Under the pieces are notes generated by a model. It saw only the letters and a program-made list of their open reading frames with translations, did not search any database and was not told where the DNA came from. Shown here piece after piece: positions 1 to 8,845 of a stretch of 32,444 nucleotides of DNA (positions are counted from its first letter, which is position 1; each line of letters opens with the position of its first letter). The stretch is from positions 1-32,444 of the forward strand of contig CAIUDH010000060.1 in assembly GCA_903897855.1 (NCBI GenBank). The letters are read 5' to 3'. Both the position numbers and the translations under genes were made by a program. The stretch comes from an uncultured Bacteroidota bacterium. Lineage in GTDB: Bacteria > Bacteroidota > Bacteroidia > UKL13-3.

Positions 1-239
1 CGGGTTTTGTTTTAATTTCTAGCTTTCCTTGTAAATTGTCAGCGTCGGAATATTTAATATGTGTTTGGAGGAGCTATTCGATAAATCTTTATCTTGTTAT
101 TGTTCATGTAGATTCAATTTGAATAGTCATGAATGTAATTATAAACTCGTTAATTATTTCTAACTTGCTCGTCTAACTTCGAAACTCAATCATCCTTGCC
201 TTTCTCTTCTAAATAATGGTATCCTAATCGTATTCAAAT

Positions 240-2201
240 ATGAAAATAAAAATAGTTCTTCTACTTGCATTTATTGGACTGGCATTCTCAAACATTCTTG
301 CTCAACAGAATTTTTGTTCGGCATTAAAATCAAGAAACATCTTGCTACTCCCAGAGGCAAATCCAGAAAGTGTTCAGGAAGTTTTGATGAACAAATATGA
401 TCTGAAATTTTATCATCTCAACCTGAATATTGAAAGAACTTCTACCTATATAAGTGGCTGGGTGCGCACCTTGGCTTTGATCACCAAACCTCTGGATACT
501 TTTGCTTTTGAGCTTCAGACGAGTATGATTTTGGATTCGGTGTTTTCGGGAACAATAAAATTATTGATGACCCATAGCGGTGATTTTGGGTTTGCAAAAT
601 TGCCAGTTACAGTAGTCGCAGGAGCGATGATCGATATGAAGATTTATTACCACGGTACACCCCCTACATCGGGTGGTTCAGCCTTTGGTGCCGGTTTCAT
701 CAATGCCACTGATGCCGGTTCGGGCAGTCAAATTACCTATAGCCTCAGCCAGCCTTATAGCGCCCCTGAGTGGTGGCCCTGTAAACAAAGCTTGAAGGAT
801 AAAATTGATTCGTCTTATGTGTATGTTACCACCGACAGTACGAACAAAGTGGGATCCAATGGCAAATTAAAAAATACAGTCATCGTTGGGAATAAAAAAC
901 GGTATGAGTGGAGACAGATTTTTCCCATTGATTGTTATCTCATTTCTGTGGCTGTAGGTAAGTATTATGATTATAGCTTTTATGCTTTTCCCGTGAATAC
1001 AGTTCCGATACTCATTCAGAATTATATTTATGATAACCCAACTACTATAAGCGCCATGAAACCGCAGTTTGATAAAACAAAATCAATTATCGAACTATAT
1101 TGCAAACTTTTTGGGCCATACGCTTTTGCTGGGGAGAAATACGGACATAGCATGGCGCCTTTAGGGGGTGGTATGGAGCACCAAACAATGACCACCATCG
1201 GCGTTGTCAATTATGAAATCATCGCTCATGAGCTCGGTCATCAGTGGTTTGGCGATGAAGTAACCTGCGCCACCTGGAGTGATATTTGGGTAAACGAAGG
1301 CTTTGCAACCTATACGGCATTTTTAGCCTTGCAATATTTAGATACCTCGAAGTCGGCAGCGTATATGGAAAATTCACATAACAGTGTATTAAGCCAACCC
1401 GATGGGAGTATCTGGTTTACCGATACACTCAATGTGGGAAGGATTTTTAGCAATCGTCTGACCTATCAAAAAGGGTCTTCGATCATTCACATGATACGTT
1501 TCGAGCTAAATAACGATACGCTCTTCTTTAATATCTTGAAGGAATATATTCGTCGCTTTAAAGGATCGACGGCATCTGCGCTCGATTTTAAGAAAGTGGT
1601 AGAAGATTTATCAGGTAAAAATTTCACTCCTTTTTTTAATCAGTGGTTTTTTGGTGAGGGATATCCAATATTTAATGTTTTCTGGAATCAGATGGGCAAT
1701 AGGGTGAGTATCATCAATGCCCAATCTACCTCAAAACCGTCTAGCGTAAGTTTATTTCTGACCCCACTCGAATATAAAATCAAAACAACAAAAGGAGATA
1801 CTACCATCAAAATATATTTCAAAAACAACGTTCAAGGCACCGTGCTCAACGTCAAAGATTCGGTGCTTTCGGTAGAGGTCGACCCCTCCAACTGGCTGCT
1901 GTGTAAGAGTAGCTCGGTAAAAGACCCGAATCAATTACCTCTTGGCGTGAATGAGTTTTCCGGAAATAGGTTTAAGAATTTGGTGTACCCCAATCCAGCC
2001 CATGATTATATTGAGTTATCGAATAAGATGATTTCTGATCAACTCAGTTATTCTATTTTCGATGCTATAGGCAGAAAAGTTTTATTTGGTTTTGCGTCGG
2101 ATATAACAACCACGATTGATATCCGTAAACTCCCTCCTGGATTGTATTTTGTACGTTTGGGCGATTCGAACACAGAGGCCTTAAAGTTTATAAAAAATTA
2201 A
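240..2201 (+). CDS. Secreted M1-family metallopeptidase (aminopeptidase N-like) with T9SS sorting domain
   Basis: Zinc aminopeptidase of the gluzincin M1 family, 653 residues, predicted to be exported and then sent to the surface or medium by the type IX system. A signal peptide covers about residues 1-21, with likely cleavage after the LAQ at the end of the hydrophobic stretch. The zinc site is complete: HELGH at 330-334, and the third ligand Glu353 in WVNEGFATY, 18 residues later. The substrate-anchoring loop, usually GAMEN, reads GGGMEH at 309-314. About residues 579-653 form a type A T9SS C-terminal domain: it opens with NLVYPNPAHD and ends in a short Lys-rich beta motif. The start gives a good signal peptide and no earlier in-frame start looks better. 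The TonB-dependent receptor follows 170 bases downstream, probably as a separate unit. Family and export signals are clear; the peptide specificity is unknown. Confidence 0.93.
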   Translation: MKIKIVLLLAFIGLAFSNILAQQNFCSALKSRNILLLPEANPESVQEVLMNKYDLKFYHLNLNIERTSTYISGWVRTLALITKPLDTFAFELQTSMILDSVFSGTIKLLMTHSGDFGFAKLPVTVVAGAMIDMKIYYHGTPPTSGGSAFGAGFINATDAGSGSQITYSLSQPYSAPEWWPCKQSLKDKIDSSYVYVTTDSTNKVGSNGKLKNTVIVGNKKRYEWRQIFPIDCYLISVAVGKYYDYSFYAFPVNTVPILIQNYIYDNPTTISAMKPQFDKTKSIIELYCKLFGPYAFAGEKYGHSMAPLGGGMEHQTMTTIGVVNYEIIAHELGHQWFGDEVTCATWSDIWVNEGFATYTAFLALQYLDTSKSAAYMENSHNSVLSQPDGSIWFTDTLNVGRIFSNRLTYQKGSSIIHMIRFELNNDTLFFNILKEYIRRFKGSTASALDFKKVVEDLSGKNFTPFFNQWFFGEGYPIFNVFWNQMGNRVSIINAQSTSKPSSVSLFLTPLEYKIKTTKGDTTIKIYFKNNVQGTVLNVKDSVLSVEVDPSNWLLCKSSSVKDPNQLPLGVNEFSGNRFKNLVYPNPAHDYIELSNKMISDQLSYSIFDAIGRKVLFGFASDITTTIDIRKLPPGLYFVRLGDSNTEALKFIKN

Positions 2202-2371
2202 TTCATGGTTTTAGGAATACCCCCTTCTACTCAATTTTACATTTCTATACTTTGCCCTGATTTTAATGGTTCTTTACACCGTTGAGTCAAAAAATAAACC
2301 ACGAAAAACGATTGGCAGAAAGGATTGTGATAATCTTTCTTAATAATAAATTAATGTGTATCCTTGTAAGA

Positions 2372-4744
2372 ATGAAAAAGATCACCTTGTTATTCAGCTT
2401 TCTGGTTCTATGCTTCTGCGGATTCTGTCAATTTAAACAAAGCATTCGAGGGAAGATTACTGATATCGAATCGAAGTTGCCACTGTCGGGCGTTAATATT
2501 GAAATCCATAAGGATTCATTATTTGTAGGAGGGGCTCAAAGCGATGATGCCGGCAATTATGCTATTCCAAATGTTCCACTTGGAAGAGTGTCAATGGTGG
2601 TGAAACTTTTTGGCTACGGACAGTTTATCGATCCTAATCTTGACATTACTTCAGCAAAAGAGTTGATTATTAATATTGATCTTGAGGAAGCTCCTAACAA
2701 ATTGAATGAGGTGGTGGTTACGGCATTCGATAAAATAAAAACAAACAATCAAATGGCCACCGTGAGTGCTCGACTGTTTAGTATTGACGAAGCATCGCGC
2801 TACCCTGGCAGTAGGGGAGAGCCATCCAGGATGGCAAGTAATTTTGCTGGGGTGAATGGTTCCGACGATGCCAACAACGACATCATTGTAAGGGGCAATT
2901 CTTCGGCCGGGGTGCTGTGGCGTGTTGAAGGGGTGGATATTCCGAATCCTAACCATTTCCCAACACTGGGTTCTACCGGGGGACCGGTGTGCATGCTTAA
3001 CTCGAAGCTCATTACAAATTCTGATTTTTTTACCGGCGCCTTTCCTGCCGAATATGGCAACTCCAATGCAGCGGTGTTTGATGTGCGATTTAAAAATGGG
3101 AATAATGAAAGACATGAATTCACCGCCGACATCGGTGTGTTAGGTGCCGAATTTAGTGCTGAAGGCCCCCTAAACAAAACAACGAAATCATCATATATTG
3201 CAGCATATCGTTACTCTACCCTTAAATTATTTAATGCTTTAAAGATTCCGATTGGTACTTCCTTTATTCCACAATATCAGGATTTGTCGTTTAAATTTAA
3301 TTTTCCGATGAAAAAGAATTCATCGATGACTTTTTTCGGCATCATGGGTAGTTCGAAAATTGATATTTTGCTCAGTCAGTCGAAACTAAATTCGCCTGAA
3401 ATATATTCGGGAAACAACTATGATGAATATACCTCCAACGCCATGGCTGTGGTTGGCCTCTCATACTCCAAAACACTGAATAACACAACGTATTATAAAC
3501 TCATTCTAAGTGGTTCGATTCTTATCGATCGTTTAAAATTGAATTTAATTTATCGAAAGCCCGACTTCTCTATTGACTCTATCGTTTTTAATTCCGCTCA
3601 TACCTATGACGATAGAAAGTTTGCGCTGCATTGGTTTGTCAATAAGAAAATAAACCCACGTGTTACATTAAAGGCCGGCATCATAACCAACCTATATCAC
3701 GTAATCTATATCGATACGGCCATGGACGACAGCATCAAAGCAATGGTGCGTAGATATGATGCGAACGATTATTTTCTGCTCCTACAACCGTATGCTCAAA
3801 CAAAAATAAAAATTACAGATAAACTCTCCTTTAATGTTGGAGTGAATATGTTATATTCTAATATCAATAATAATTCATTTGCCGTTAATCCGCGTGCCGG
3901 AATGCGTTGGAATTTTTCCAGCAACAAGACACTCAGTTTTGGATACGGATGGCATAGTCAGTCAATGACCTGGTATTACTATTATCAGCAACAACACTTG
4001 CCCGACGGCAGTTATGCACTCCATAATAAGGACATTTCTTTTTATCATAGTCAGCATTTTGTATTGGCCTTCGATTGGTCGTGTGCTAAGAACATGCGGC
4101 TTAAAGCCGAAACCTATTACCAGTATCTCTATGATGTGCCTGTGGGCGCGACGCCTTCTTCCTACTCCATTTTAAATCAAGCCCTTCCTATAAGTCTTGC
4201 CAATAAAGGGCGGGGGCGTAATTACGGACTGGAAGTTACCCTTGAGAAATTTTTCTCGAAGAACTATTATTATATGACTACCTTCTCGTTATACCAGTCG
4301 GAGTATAGCGGTAGTGATAGGCATTGGTATAATACCAATTTCAATGGGCATTATATTTTGAATATTTTAGGTGGCAAAGAATTCAAGGTTTCTCAAAAGA
4401 ATATTCTTGGCGCAGGCACCAAAATTACTTTTGCCGGCGGTCAGCGTTATGGGCCGGTCGATACAGCCGCCACCGTATTAAACAAGCTTGTAACCCAGGT
4501 TGATGCTCAAACTAACACACTTCAATTCGATCCGTATTTCCGGTGTGACTTGAGGATTTACTATAAAATAAATCACAAAAAAATCACGCATGAAATTTCC
4601 TTCGATCTAGTTAATATATTCAATACAAAAAATGTGCTCTCGTTGGCTTACGGCCCTGATCCTAGTAATCCAAGCGGTTATACCATCAATAAAAATTATC
4701 AGTTGGGCTTTCTTCCCTTATTCAATTATAAAATTGATTTCTAA
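2372..4744 (+). CDS. TonB-dependent outer-membrane receptor with carboxypeptidase-regulatory N-domain
   Basis: A 790-residue outer-membrane beta-barrel protein for TonB-driven import. I chose the ATG at 2372 because it gives a typical signal peptide (MKKITLLFSFLVLCFCGFC); the frame is open 30 codons further upstream, but that stretch has no export signal. After the signal peptide come a CarboxypepD_reg-like beta-sandwich (about residues 22-105), a plug domain (about 110-240, with an RGNSS-type motif and a VEGVDIPNP segment) and a barrel rich in alternating aromatic strands up to the end. No SusD-like lipoprotein lies next to it, so it is not a standard SusCD glycan pair. No TonB-box or ligand-specific motif lets me assign a substrate. 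The M1 peptidase upstream and the nucleoside genes downstream are suggestive neighbours only. Confidence 0.9.
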   Translation: MKKITLLFSFLVLCFCGFCQFKQSIRGKITDIESKLPLSGVNIEIHKDSLFVGGAQSDDAGNYAIPNVPLGRVSMVVKLFGYGQFIDPNLDITSAKELIINIDLEEAPNKLNEVVVTAFDKIKTNNQMATVSARLFSIDEASRYPGSRGEPSRMASNFAGVNGSDDANNDIIVRGNSSAGVLWRVEGVDIPNPNHFPTLGSTGGPVCMLNSKLITNSDFFTGAFPAEYGNSNAAVFDVRFKNGNNERHEFTADIGVLGAEFSAEGPLNKTTKSSYIAAYRYSTLKLFNALKIPIGTSFIPQYQDLSFKFNFPMKKNSSMTFFGIMGSSKIDILLSQSKLNSPEIYSGNNYDEYTSNAMAVVGLSYSKTLNNTTYYKLILSGSILIDRLKLNLIYRKPDFSIDSIVFNSAHTYDDRKFALHWFVNKKINPRVTLKAGIITNLYHVIYIDTAMDDSIKAMVRRYDANDYFLLLQPYAQTKIKITDKLSFNVGVNMLYSNINNNSFAVNPRAGMRWNFSSNKTLSFGYGWHSQSMTWYYYYQQQHLPDGSYALHNKDISFYHSQHFVLAFDWSCAKNMRLKAETYYQYLYDVPVGATPSSYSILNQALPISLANKGRGRNYGLEVTLEKFFSKNYYYMTTFSLYQSEYSGSDRHWYNTNFNGHYILNILGGKEFKVSQKNILGAGTKITFAGGQRYGPVDTAATVLNKLVTQVDAQTNTLQFDPYFRCDLRIYYKINHKKITHEISFDLVNIFNTKNVLSLAYGPDPSNPSGYTINKNYQLGFLPLFNYKIDF

Positions 4745-4807
4745 TACTCGATGATGTTGAATCGGAAGTGATTGCTAAAGTTTGGAAAGAGAAGAGCAGT
4801 ATCCTTT

Positions 4808-5506
4808 CTAGGCAATTTCCAAGGCCAAGGTTATCATTTTCAAGCTCACTTCCTCACGTTCTTTTGAAGTAGAAGTTGTTTTGGTGATGAGGTTATCGCT
4901 CACTGTTAATATGGATAATGCTTTGATGTTATTTTTAGCTGCCAAAGAATACAAAATACTGGTCTCCATTTCTATCCCTAAGACCCCACGTTTTATCCAT
5001 GAATCCCAACGGTTCATATCCTCGGCATAAAATGTATCGGTGCTAAAAATGATGCCATGATGTGTTATAATCGAGTGATCTAGTGCTGCCTCTTTGGCCT
5101 GTTGCAATAAATCAAGGGCGCCTGAGGAGGCGAGATCCATCGATGTATGATTCAATAAATGCGTGCTCGAATCGGTATAGGCTGCTTCGGCAAGAATAAT
5201 ATCGCCTAACTCTAGATTGGGTTGCAATGCTCCACACGTGCCGATTCTAATAATTTTTTTTACGCCATATTCATGTATCAATTCATGCACATAAATTGCT
5301 GTGGAGGGGATGCCCATACCGGTTCCTTGCACTGAAACGCGCTTGCCTTTATACCACCCGGTGTAGCCAAGCATTCCACGCACTTCATTATAACAAGATA
5401 CTTCGCTAAGCATTTTTGTAGCGATATATTTTGCACGAAGGGGGTCGCCCGAAATCAAAACAGTTTCAGCAATCTCATTTCGTTTGGCTTCAATATGTAA
5501 ACTCAT
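4808..5506 (-). CDS. deoD: Purine nucleoside phosphorylase, DeoD type
   Basis: Cleaves purine (deoxy)ribonucleosides with phosphate to give base and (deoxy)ribose 1-phosphate; family members are hexameric cytosolic enzymes. At 232 residues it is close to the usual 235. The key residues fall at the same numbers as in the E. coli enzyme: His4, Gly20 and Arg24 of the phosphate site (GDPLRAK), Arg43, Arg87, the Glu179-Met180-Glu181 ribose-binding motif, and Asp204, the base-protonating acid in VSDN. Position 90 is Thr where E. coli has Ser, a conservative change. It converges on the TonB-dependent receptor gene and diverges from the second nucleoside phosphorylase, with 57 bases between the two start codons. 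It forms part of a nucleoside catabolic block with deoC further on. Confidence 0.95.
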   Translation of the reverse strand: MSLHIEAKRNEIAETVLISGDPLRAKYIATKMLSEVSCYNEVRGMLGYTGWYKGKRVSVQGTGMGIPSTAIYVHELIHEYGVKKIIRIGTCGALQPNLELGDIILAEAAYTDSSTHLLNHTSMDLASSGALDLLQQAKEAALDHSIITHHGIIFSTDTFYAEDMNRWDSWIKRGVLGIEMETSILYSLAAKNNIKALSILTVSDNLITKTTSTSKEREEVSLKMITLALEIA

Positions 5507-5534
5507 ATAATTCTAATTAGTCAACAAATTAAAC

Positions 5535-5542
5535 TAGATTTG
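5535..5542 (+). promoter_or_regulatory. Bacteroidota-type -7 box (TAGATTTG) for the uridine-phosphorylase-like gene
   Basis: Exact match to TAnnTTTG, 21 bases before the ATG at 5564. It supports that ATG rather than the TTG at 5540, which lies inside the box. No convincing -33 TTTG is seen at the right distance. Confidence 0.45.
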
Positions 5543-5551
5543 AACACATAT

Positions 5552-5559
5552 CAAAAGTA
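5552..5559 (-). promoter_or_regulatory. Bacteroidota-type -7 box (TACTTTTG) for deoD
   Basis: Read on the minus strand, the bases match TAnnTTTG and lie about 45 bases upstream of the deoD ATG. The box sits 10 bases from the opposite-facing box for the neighbouring phosphorylase, so the two predicted start points overlap face to face. Confidence 0.4.
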
Positions 5560-5563
5560 TATC

Positions 5564-6436
5564 ATGGAGAATCAACTTTCTGATACCGATTTAATCCTGA
5601 ATAACGATGGAAGTGTATATCATTTGCATCTTCGTGACGAGCATATTGCTGATCACGTTATTATTGTTGGCGACCCCAGTCGAGTCTTACAAATAAGTAA
5701 GCATTTCGATTCCTTGGAAGTGCAAATCCAAAACCGGGAGTTTCTAACTCATACCGGTCGGCTTGGGAAAAACAGAGTCACTGTTTTAGCGACAGGCATT
5801 GGCACCGACAATATCGATATCGTGATGAACGAACTCGATGCCGCCATCAATATTGACCCTCAAACACGGCAACAAAAAAAAAAAATTAGAAAACTCAACA
5901 TTATACGCATTGGCACCTCGGGCAGCTTGCAAGCAGATGTCCCTGTGGGTTCGCAAGTGATCTCCGAATTTGGCCTTGGATTTGACAGTGTGCTTCATTA
6001 TTATAATTATGCCTTCGATACCATTGAACGTGAACTGCAAGAGAAAATAGCAGCTCATTTGAAGTTGGATGTGGCACTTGCTGCACCATATGTTTGTAGA
6101 GGGAGTAAGCTGTTATATGATCGGTTGCGAGAAGGTATGATTTCAGGTATTACTGCTACTGCTCAAGGGTTCTACGCACCTCAGGGTAGAAAACTGAGAC
6201 TGTTGCCAAGATACCCGAATATTAACGACGCACTTTCATCGTTTGCGTATGAAAATTACCGTATCACTAATTTCGAGATGGAGACTTCGGCATTTTATGG
6301 TTTAGGTAAATTGCTAGGGCACCACTGTTGCACGTGTAATGCCATTATCGCAAATCGAATCCGAATGGAATTCAGTAAAGATTATAAAAAAGAAGTCGAA
6401 CGTCTTATAGGAACTGTTCTCGAGAGGATTTGTTAA
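5564..6436 (+). CDS. Nucleoside phosphorylase, uridine-phosphorylase-like
   Basis: Member of the PNP/UDP phosphorylase superfamily, 290 residues from the ATG at 5564. The phosphate-binding signature GDPSRV is at 36-41, a RIGTSGSLQ block follows at about 120, and the ribose-binding Glu238-Met239-Glu240 lies in NFEMETSAF. It is longer than E. coli Udp (253), as is usual for the Bacteroidota group annotated as uridine phosphorylase-like; the exact base preference cannot be read from the sequence. A run of 12 consecutive A (5874-5885) encodes part of a QQKKKIRK segment and keeps the frame. The gene diverges from deoD and ends 3 bases from the end of the convergent aldehyde dehydrogenase gene. Together with DeoD it would cover purine and pyrimidine nucleosides. 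Confidence 0.85.
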   Translation: MENQLSDTDLILNNDGSVYHLHLRDEHIADHVIIVGDPSRVLQISKHFDSLEVQIQNREFLTHTGRLGKNRVTVLATGIGTDNIDIVMNELDAAINIDPQTRQQKKKIRKLNIIRIGTSGSLQADVPVGSQVISEFGLGFDSVLHYYNYAFDTIERELQEKIAAHLKLDVALAAPYVCRGSKLLYDRLREGMISGITATAQGFYAPQGRKLRLLPRYPNINDALSSFAYENYRITNFEMETSAFYGLGKLLGHHCCTCNAIIANRIRMEFSKDYKKEVERLIGTVLERIC

Positions 6437-6439
6437 GTT

Positions 6440-8827
6440 TTATGCTCCGTATGGAATCCAGATGTTTTTTACCTGAGTAGCCTGACGTAAAAATTGTTCC
6501 TGTTCTCCATGATTCAATTCGAACCAATTACGTGGTTTGCCATAATTTACCCAGGTTCGTTTCATATTCTCTGCCGCGCTCATCTCCACTATCTTACTCC
6601 CTTCCTTCGTACCGAAATACCATACCCCATCTACGTCATCATGTTTGGCTAGAACTTCCGTCAGCTCTTCTTTTCGGCCTGTAATAATATTAATTACACC
6701 TGCCGGGAAATCGGATGTTTCAATAATCTGATAGAGGTCGGTGGCACATAAAGGGGCTAACTCTGATGGTATTGCAACCACTCTATTACCCATCGCTAAT
6801 GCAGGAATCACCGATGAAATAAAACCAAGTAACGGGGTTTCATTTGCACATACAATTCCCATCACGCCGAGTGCTTCTGGCATGGCCATGGTCACATGGC
6901 GTGAAATGGTATGATGCACGTGGCCATCATATTTGTCGGCATAAGCCGCATAAGTGTAAATATGCTCTATCGACAAACTCACTTCTAGCATAGCCTCCGA
7001 TGCGGATACTCCCAAGAGCTGAATTAATCTATTGGCGAACTCCTCTTTGCGGATGGTTAAATTTTCGGCCAGATAATAGAGTATCTGTGCTCTGGCATGC
7101 CCCGACATGTCGGTCCACGACTGAGCTGCATGGGCCGCTTCCACCGCATTGCGAATGTCTTTGCGACTGCCTTCACCCACGCAAGTAATGAACTTTCCGG
7201 AAGCACTCTCGATAGGTAAACTATAGCCACTATCAGGTCTGGTTTGTTTTCCACCGATATACATTTTTACAGTACGATCAATTTCCGGAAGTACTGATAA
7301 TGGTAAGGCTTTGGAGGTTAACTTTTTCTGAACGACTTTCTTAGGTGTCGTAAGCTTTTCATCGGATTTCAATTTCAGATAGTCATACAAACCTTCCTTT
7401 CCGCCTTCCCTTCCAAAACCCGATTCACGATAGCCACCAAAGCCTGCAGCGGCATCAAATACATTAGTGCAATTAATCCATACTGTCCCAGCTTTAATCT
7501 TGGGTGCTACCTCTAACGCCAGGTTGATGTTCTCGGTCCAAAGGCTGGCGGCCAATCCATAACGGGTATTATTAGCTAATTTAATAGCTTCTTCATGGGT
7601 ACGAAAGGTCATCGCCACCAACACCGGCCCGAATATTTCTTCTTGTGCAATGCTCGATGCTGGGGCCACTTCTGTAAACAAGGTGGGTGGATAATAGTAT
7701 CCATCGGTGGGGCATTTCCATGAGGGTTGCCAGAGATGGCCTCCTTCTTCAACCCCCTTTTTCACGAGCTTCTCAATCGAACGAAGTTGAATGGGAGCAA
7801 TGATGGCTCCGAGGTCGATGCTCTTATCTAAGGCATCACCCACCCGAAGTTTCTCCATCCTGGATTTTATTTTTTTGTATAATTTTTCGGCCACCGACTC
7901 TTGCACCAAAAGTCTTGAGCCAGCACAACATACTTGACCTTGATTAAACCAAATAGCATCTACAACTCCTTCTACCACAGTGTCGAGGTCGGCATCGTCG
8001 AAAACAATGAAAGGCGATTTCCCTCCGAGCTCAAGAGAGATTTTCTTTCCGGTACCCGCCGTTGCTTTTCGAATGACACGACCCACTTCGGTGGAGCCGG
8101 TGAATGCAATTTTATCAATTCCCTTATGTTCCACCAAGGCGGCACCCGTTGGGCCGGCTCCTGTAATGATGTTTACAACACCATTAGGCAATCCGATCTG
8201 CTGGCAGAGTTCGGCGAATAATAAGGCCGTGAGCGAAGTAAATTCGGCAGGTTTTAACACCACCGTATTTCCCATCGCTAGTGCTGGCGCAATTTTCCAA
8301 GCCAACATTAATAATGGAAAGTTCCACGGAATAATTTGTGCGATGACACCCACTTCTTTGTAATCTCTTAATTCGGTATCACGGAGTTGAGCCCATCCGG
8401 CATGATGATAGAAGTGTCGCGCTGCAAGTGGAATGTCGATATCTCGTGATTCACGTATTGGCTTACCATTTTCCATCGATTCCAATACGGCAAATAATCG
8501 TGCATATTTTTGTATTTGCCGGGCCATGGCATAAAGGTATCGTGCTCTGGCATGTGCGCCTAGCTTCACCCATTTCGGTAACGCTTTCCTGGCTGCCTTC
8601 ACCGCCTTGTCTACATCAGTTGCATTTGCAGTGGAAATTTTCGCAAGGAGTTTTTTGTTAGAGGGGTTGCTGCTTACGAAATATTTTGCTGCGGTAGAGG
8701 TCTGCCATTGACCATCAATAAACAAAGTAAACTTACGTTTATGTTTGTCAAGCCATTCATTGGCTGCCGAAGAACTTTCAGGAGCCAATCCATATTCCAA
8801 GTTATTAAAGATGCTTTTAACTTTCAT
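6440..8827 (-). CDS. Two-module aldehyde dehydrogenase, ALDH16-like architecture
   Basis: NAD(P)-dependent aldehyde dehydrogenase of 795 residues, against about 490 for a normal ALDH. Module 1 (about 30-490) is complete: the PWNFPLLML segment, cofactor-site FTGSTEVG, general-base Glu in LELGGKSP (near 266) and catalytic Cys300 in GQVCCAG. Module 2 (about 515-795) restarts with MYIGGKQTR and repeats the N-terminal half (VCANETPLLG, PALAMGN, GVINIITG), but it stops before any catalytic Cys and so must be non-catalytic. An active module followed by a degenerate one is the layout of bacterial ALDH16. The gene lies 18 bases downstream of deoC on the same strand. Family knowledge says DeoC releases acetaldehyde, so I infer that this enzyme oxidises it to acetate. 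No Shine-Dalgarno is visible; the A-rich leader is normal for the phylum. Confidence 0.92.
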   Translation of the reverse strand: MKVKSIFNNLEYGLAPESSSAANEWLDKHKRKFTLFIDGQWQTSTAAKYFVSSNPSNKKLLAKISTANATDVDKAVKAARKALPKWVKLGAHARARYLYAMARQIQKYARLFAVLESMENGKPIRESRDIDIPLAARHFYHHAGWAQLRDTELRDYKEVGVIAQIIPWNFPLLMLAWKIAPALAMGNTVVLKPAEFTSLTALLFAELCQQIGLPNGVVNIITGAGPTGAALVEHKGIDKIAFTGSTEVGRVIRKATAGTGKKISLELGGKSPFIVFDDADLDTVVEGVVDAIWFNQGQVCCAGSRLLVQESVAEKLYKKIKSRMEKLRVGDALDKSIDLGAIIAPIQLRSIEKLVKKGVEEGGHLWQPSWKCPTDGYYYPPTLFTEVAPASSIAQEEIFGPVLVAMTFRTHEEAIKLANNTRYGLAASLWTENINLALEVAPKIKAGTVWINCTNVFDAAAGFGGYRESGFGREGGKEGLYDYLKLKSDEKLTTPKKVVQKKLTSKALPLSVLPEIDRTVKMYIGGKQTRPDSGYSLPIESASGKFITCVGEGSRKDIRNAVEAAHAAQSWTDMSGHARAQILYYLAENLTIRKEEFANRLIQLLGVSASEAMLEVSLSIEHIYTYAAYADKYDGHVHHTISRHVTMAMPEALGVMGIVCANETPLLGFISSVIPALAMGNRVVAIPSELAPLCATDLYQIIETSDFPAGVINIITGRKEELTEVLAKHDDVDGVWYFGTKEGSKIVEMSAAENMKRTWVNYGKPRNWFELNHGEQEQFLRQATQVKNIWIPYGA

Positions 8828-8845
8828 TTTTTTGTGTTATTTTTT

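Noticed and set aside
2282-2371. Upstream extension of the TonB-dependent receptor frame
   Set aside because: It starts at TTG and would bury the signal peptide 30 residues inside the protein.
2651-3177. Three overlapping frames within the receptor gene
   Set aside because: They have no recognisable domains and overlap a well-supported plug domain on the other frame or strand.
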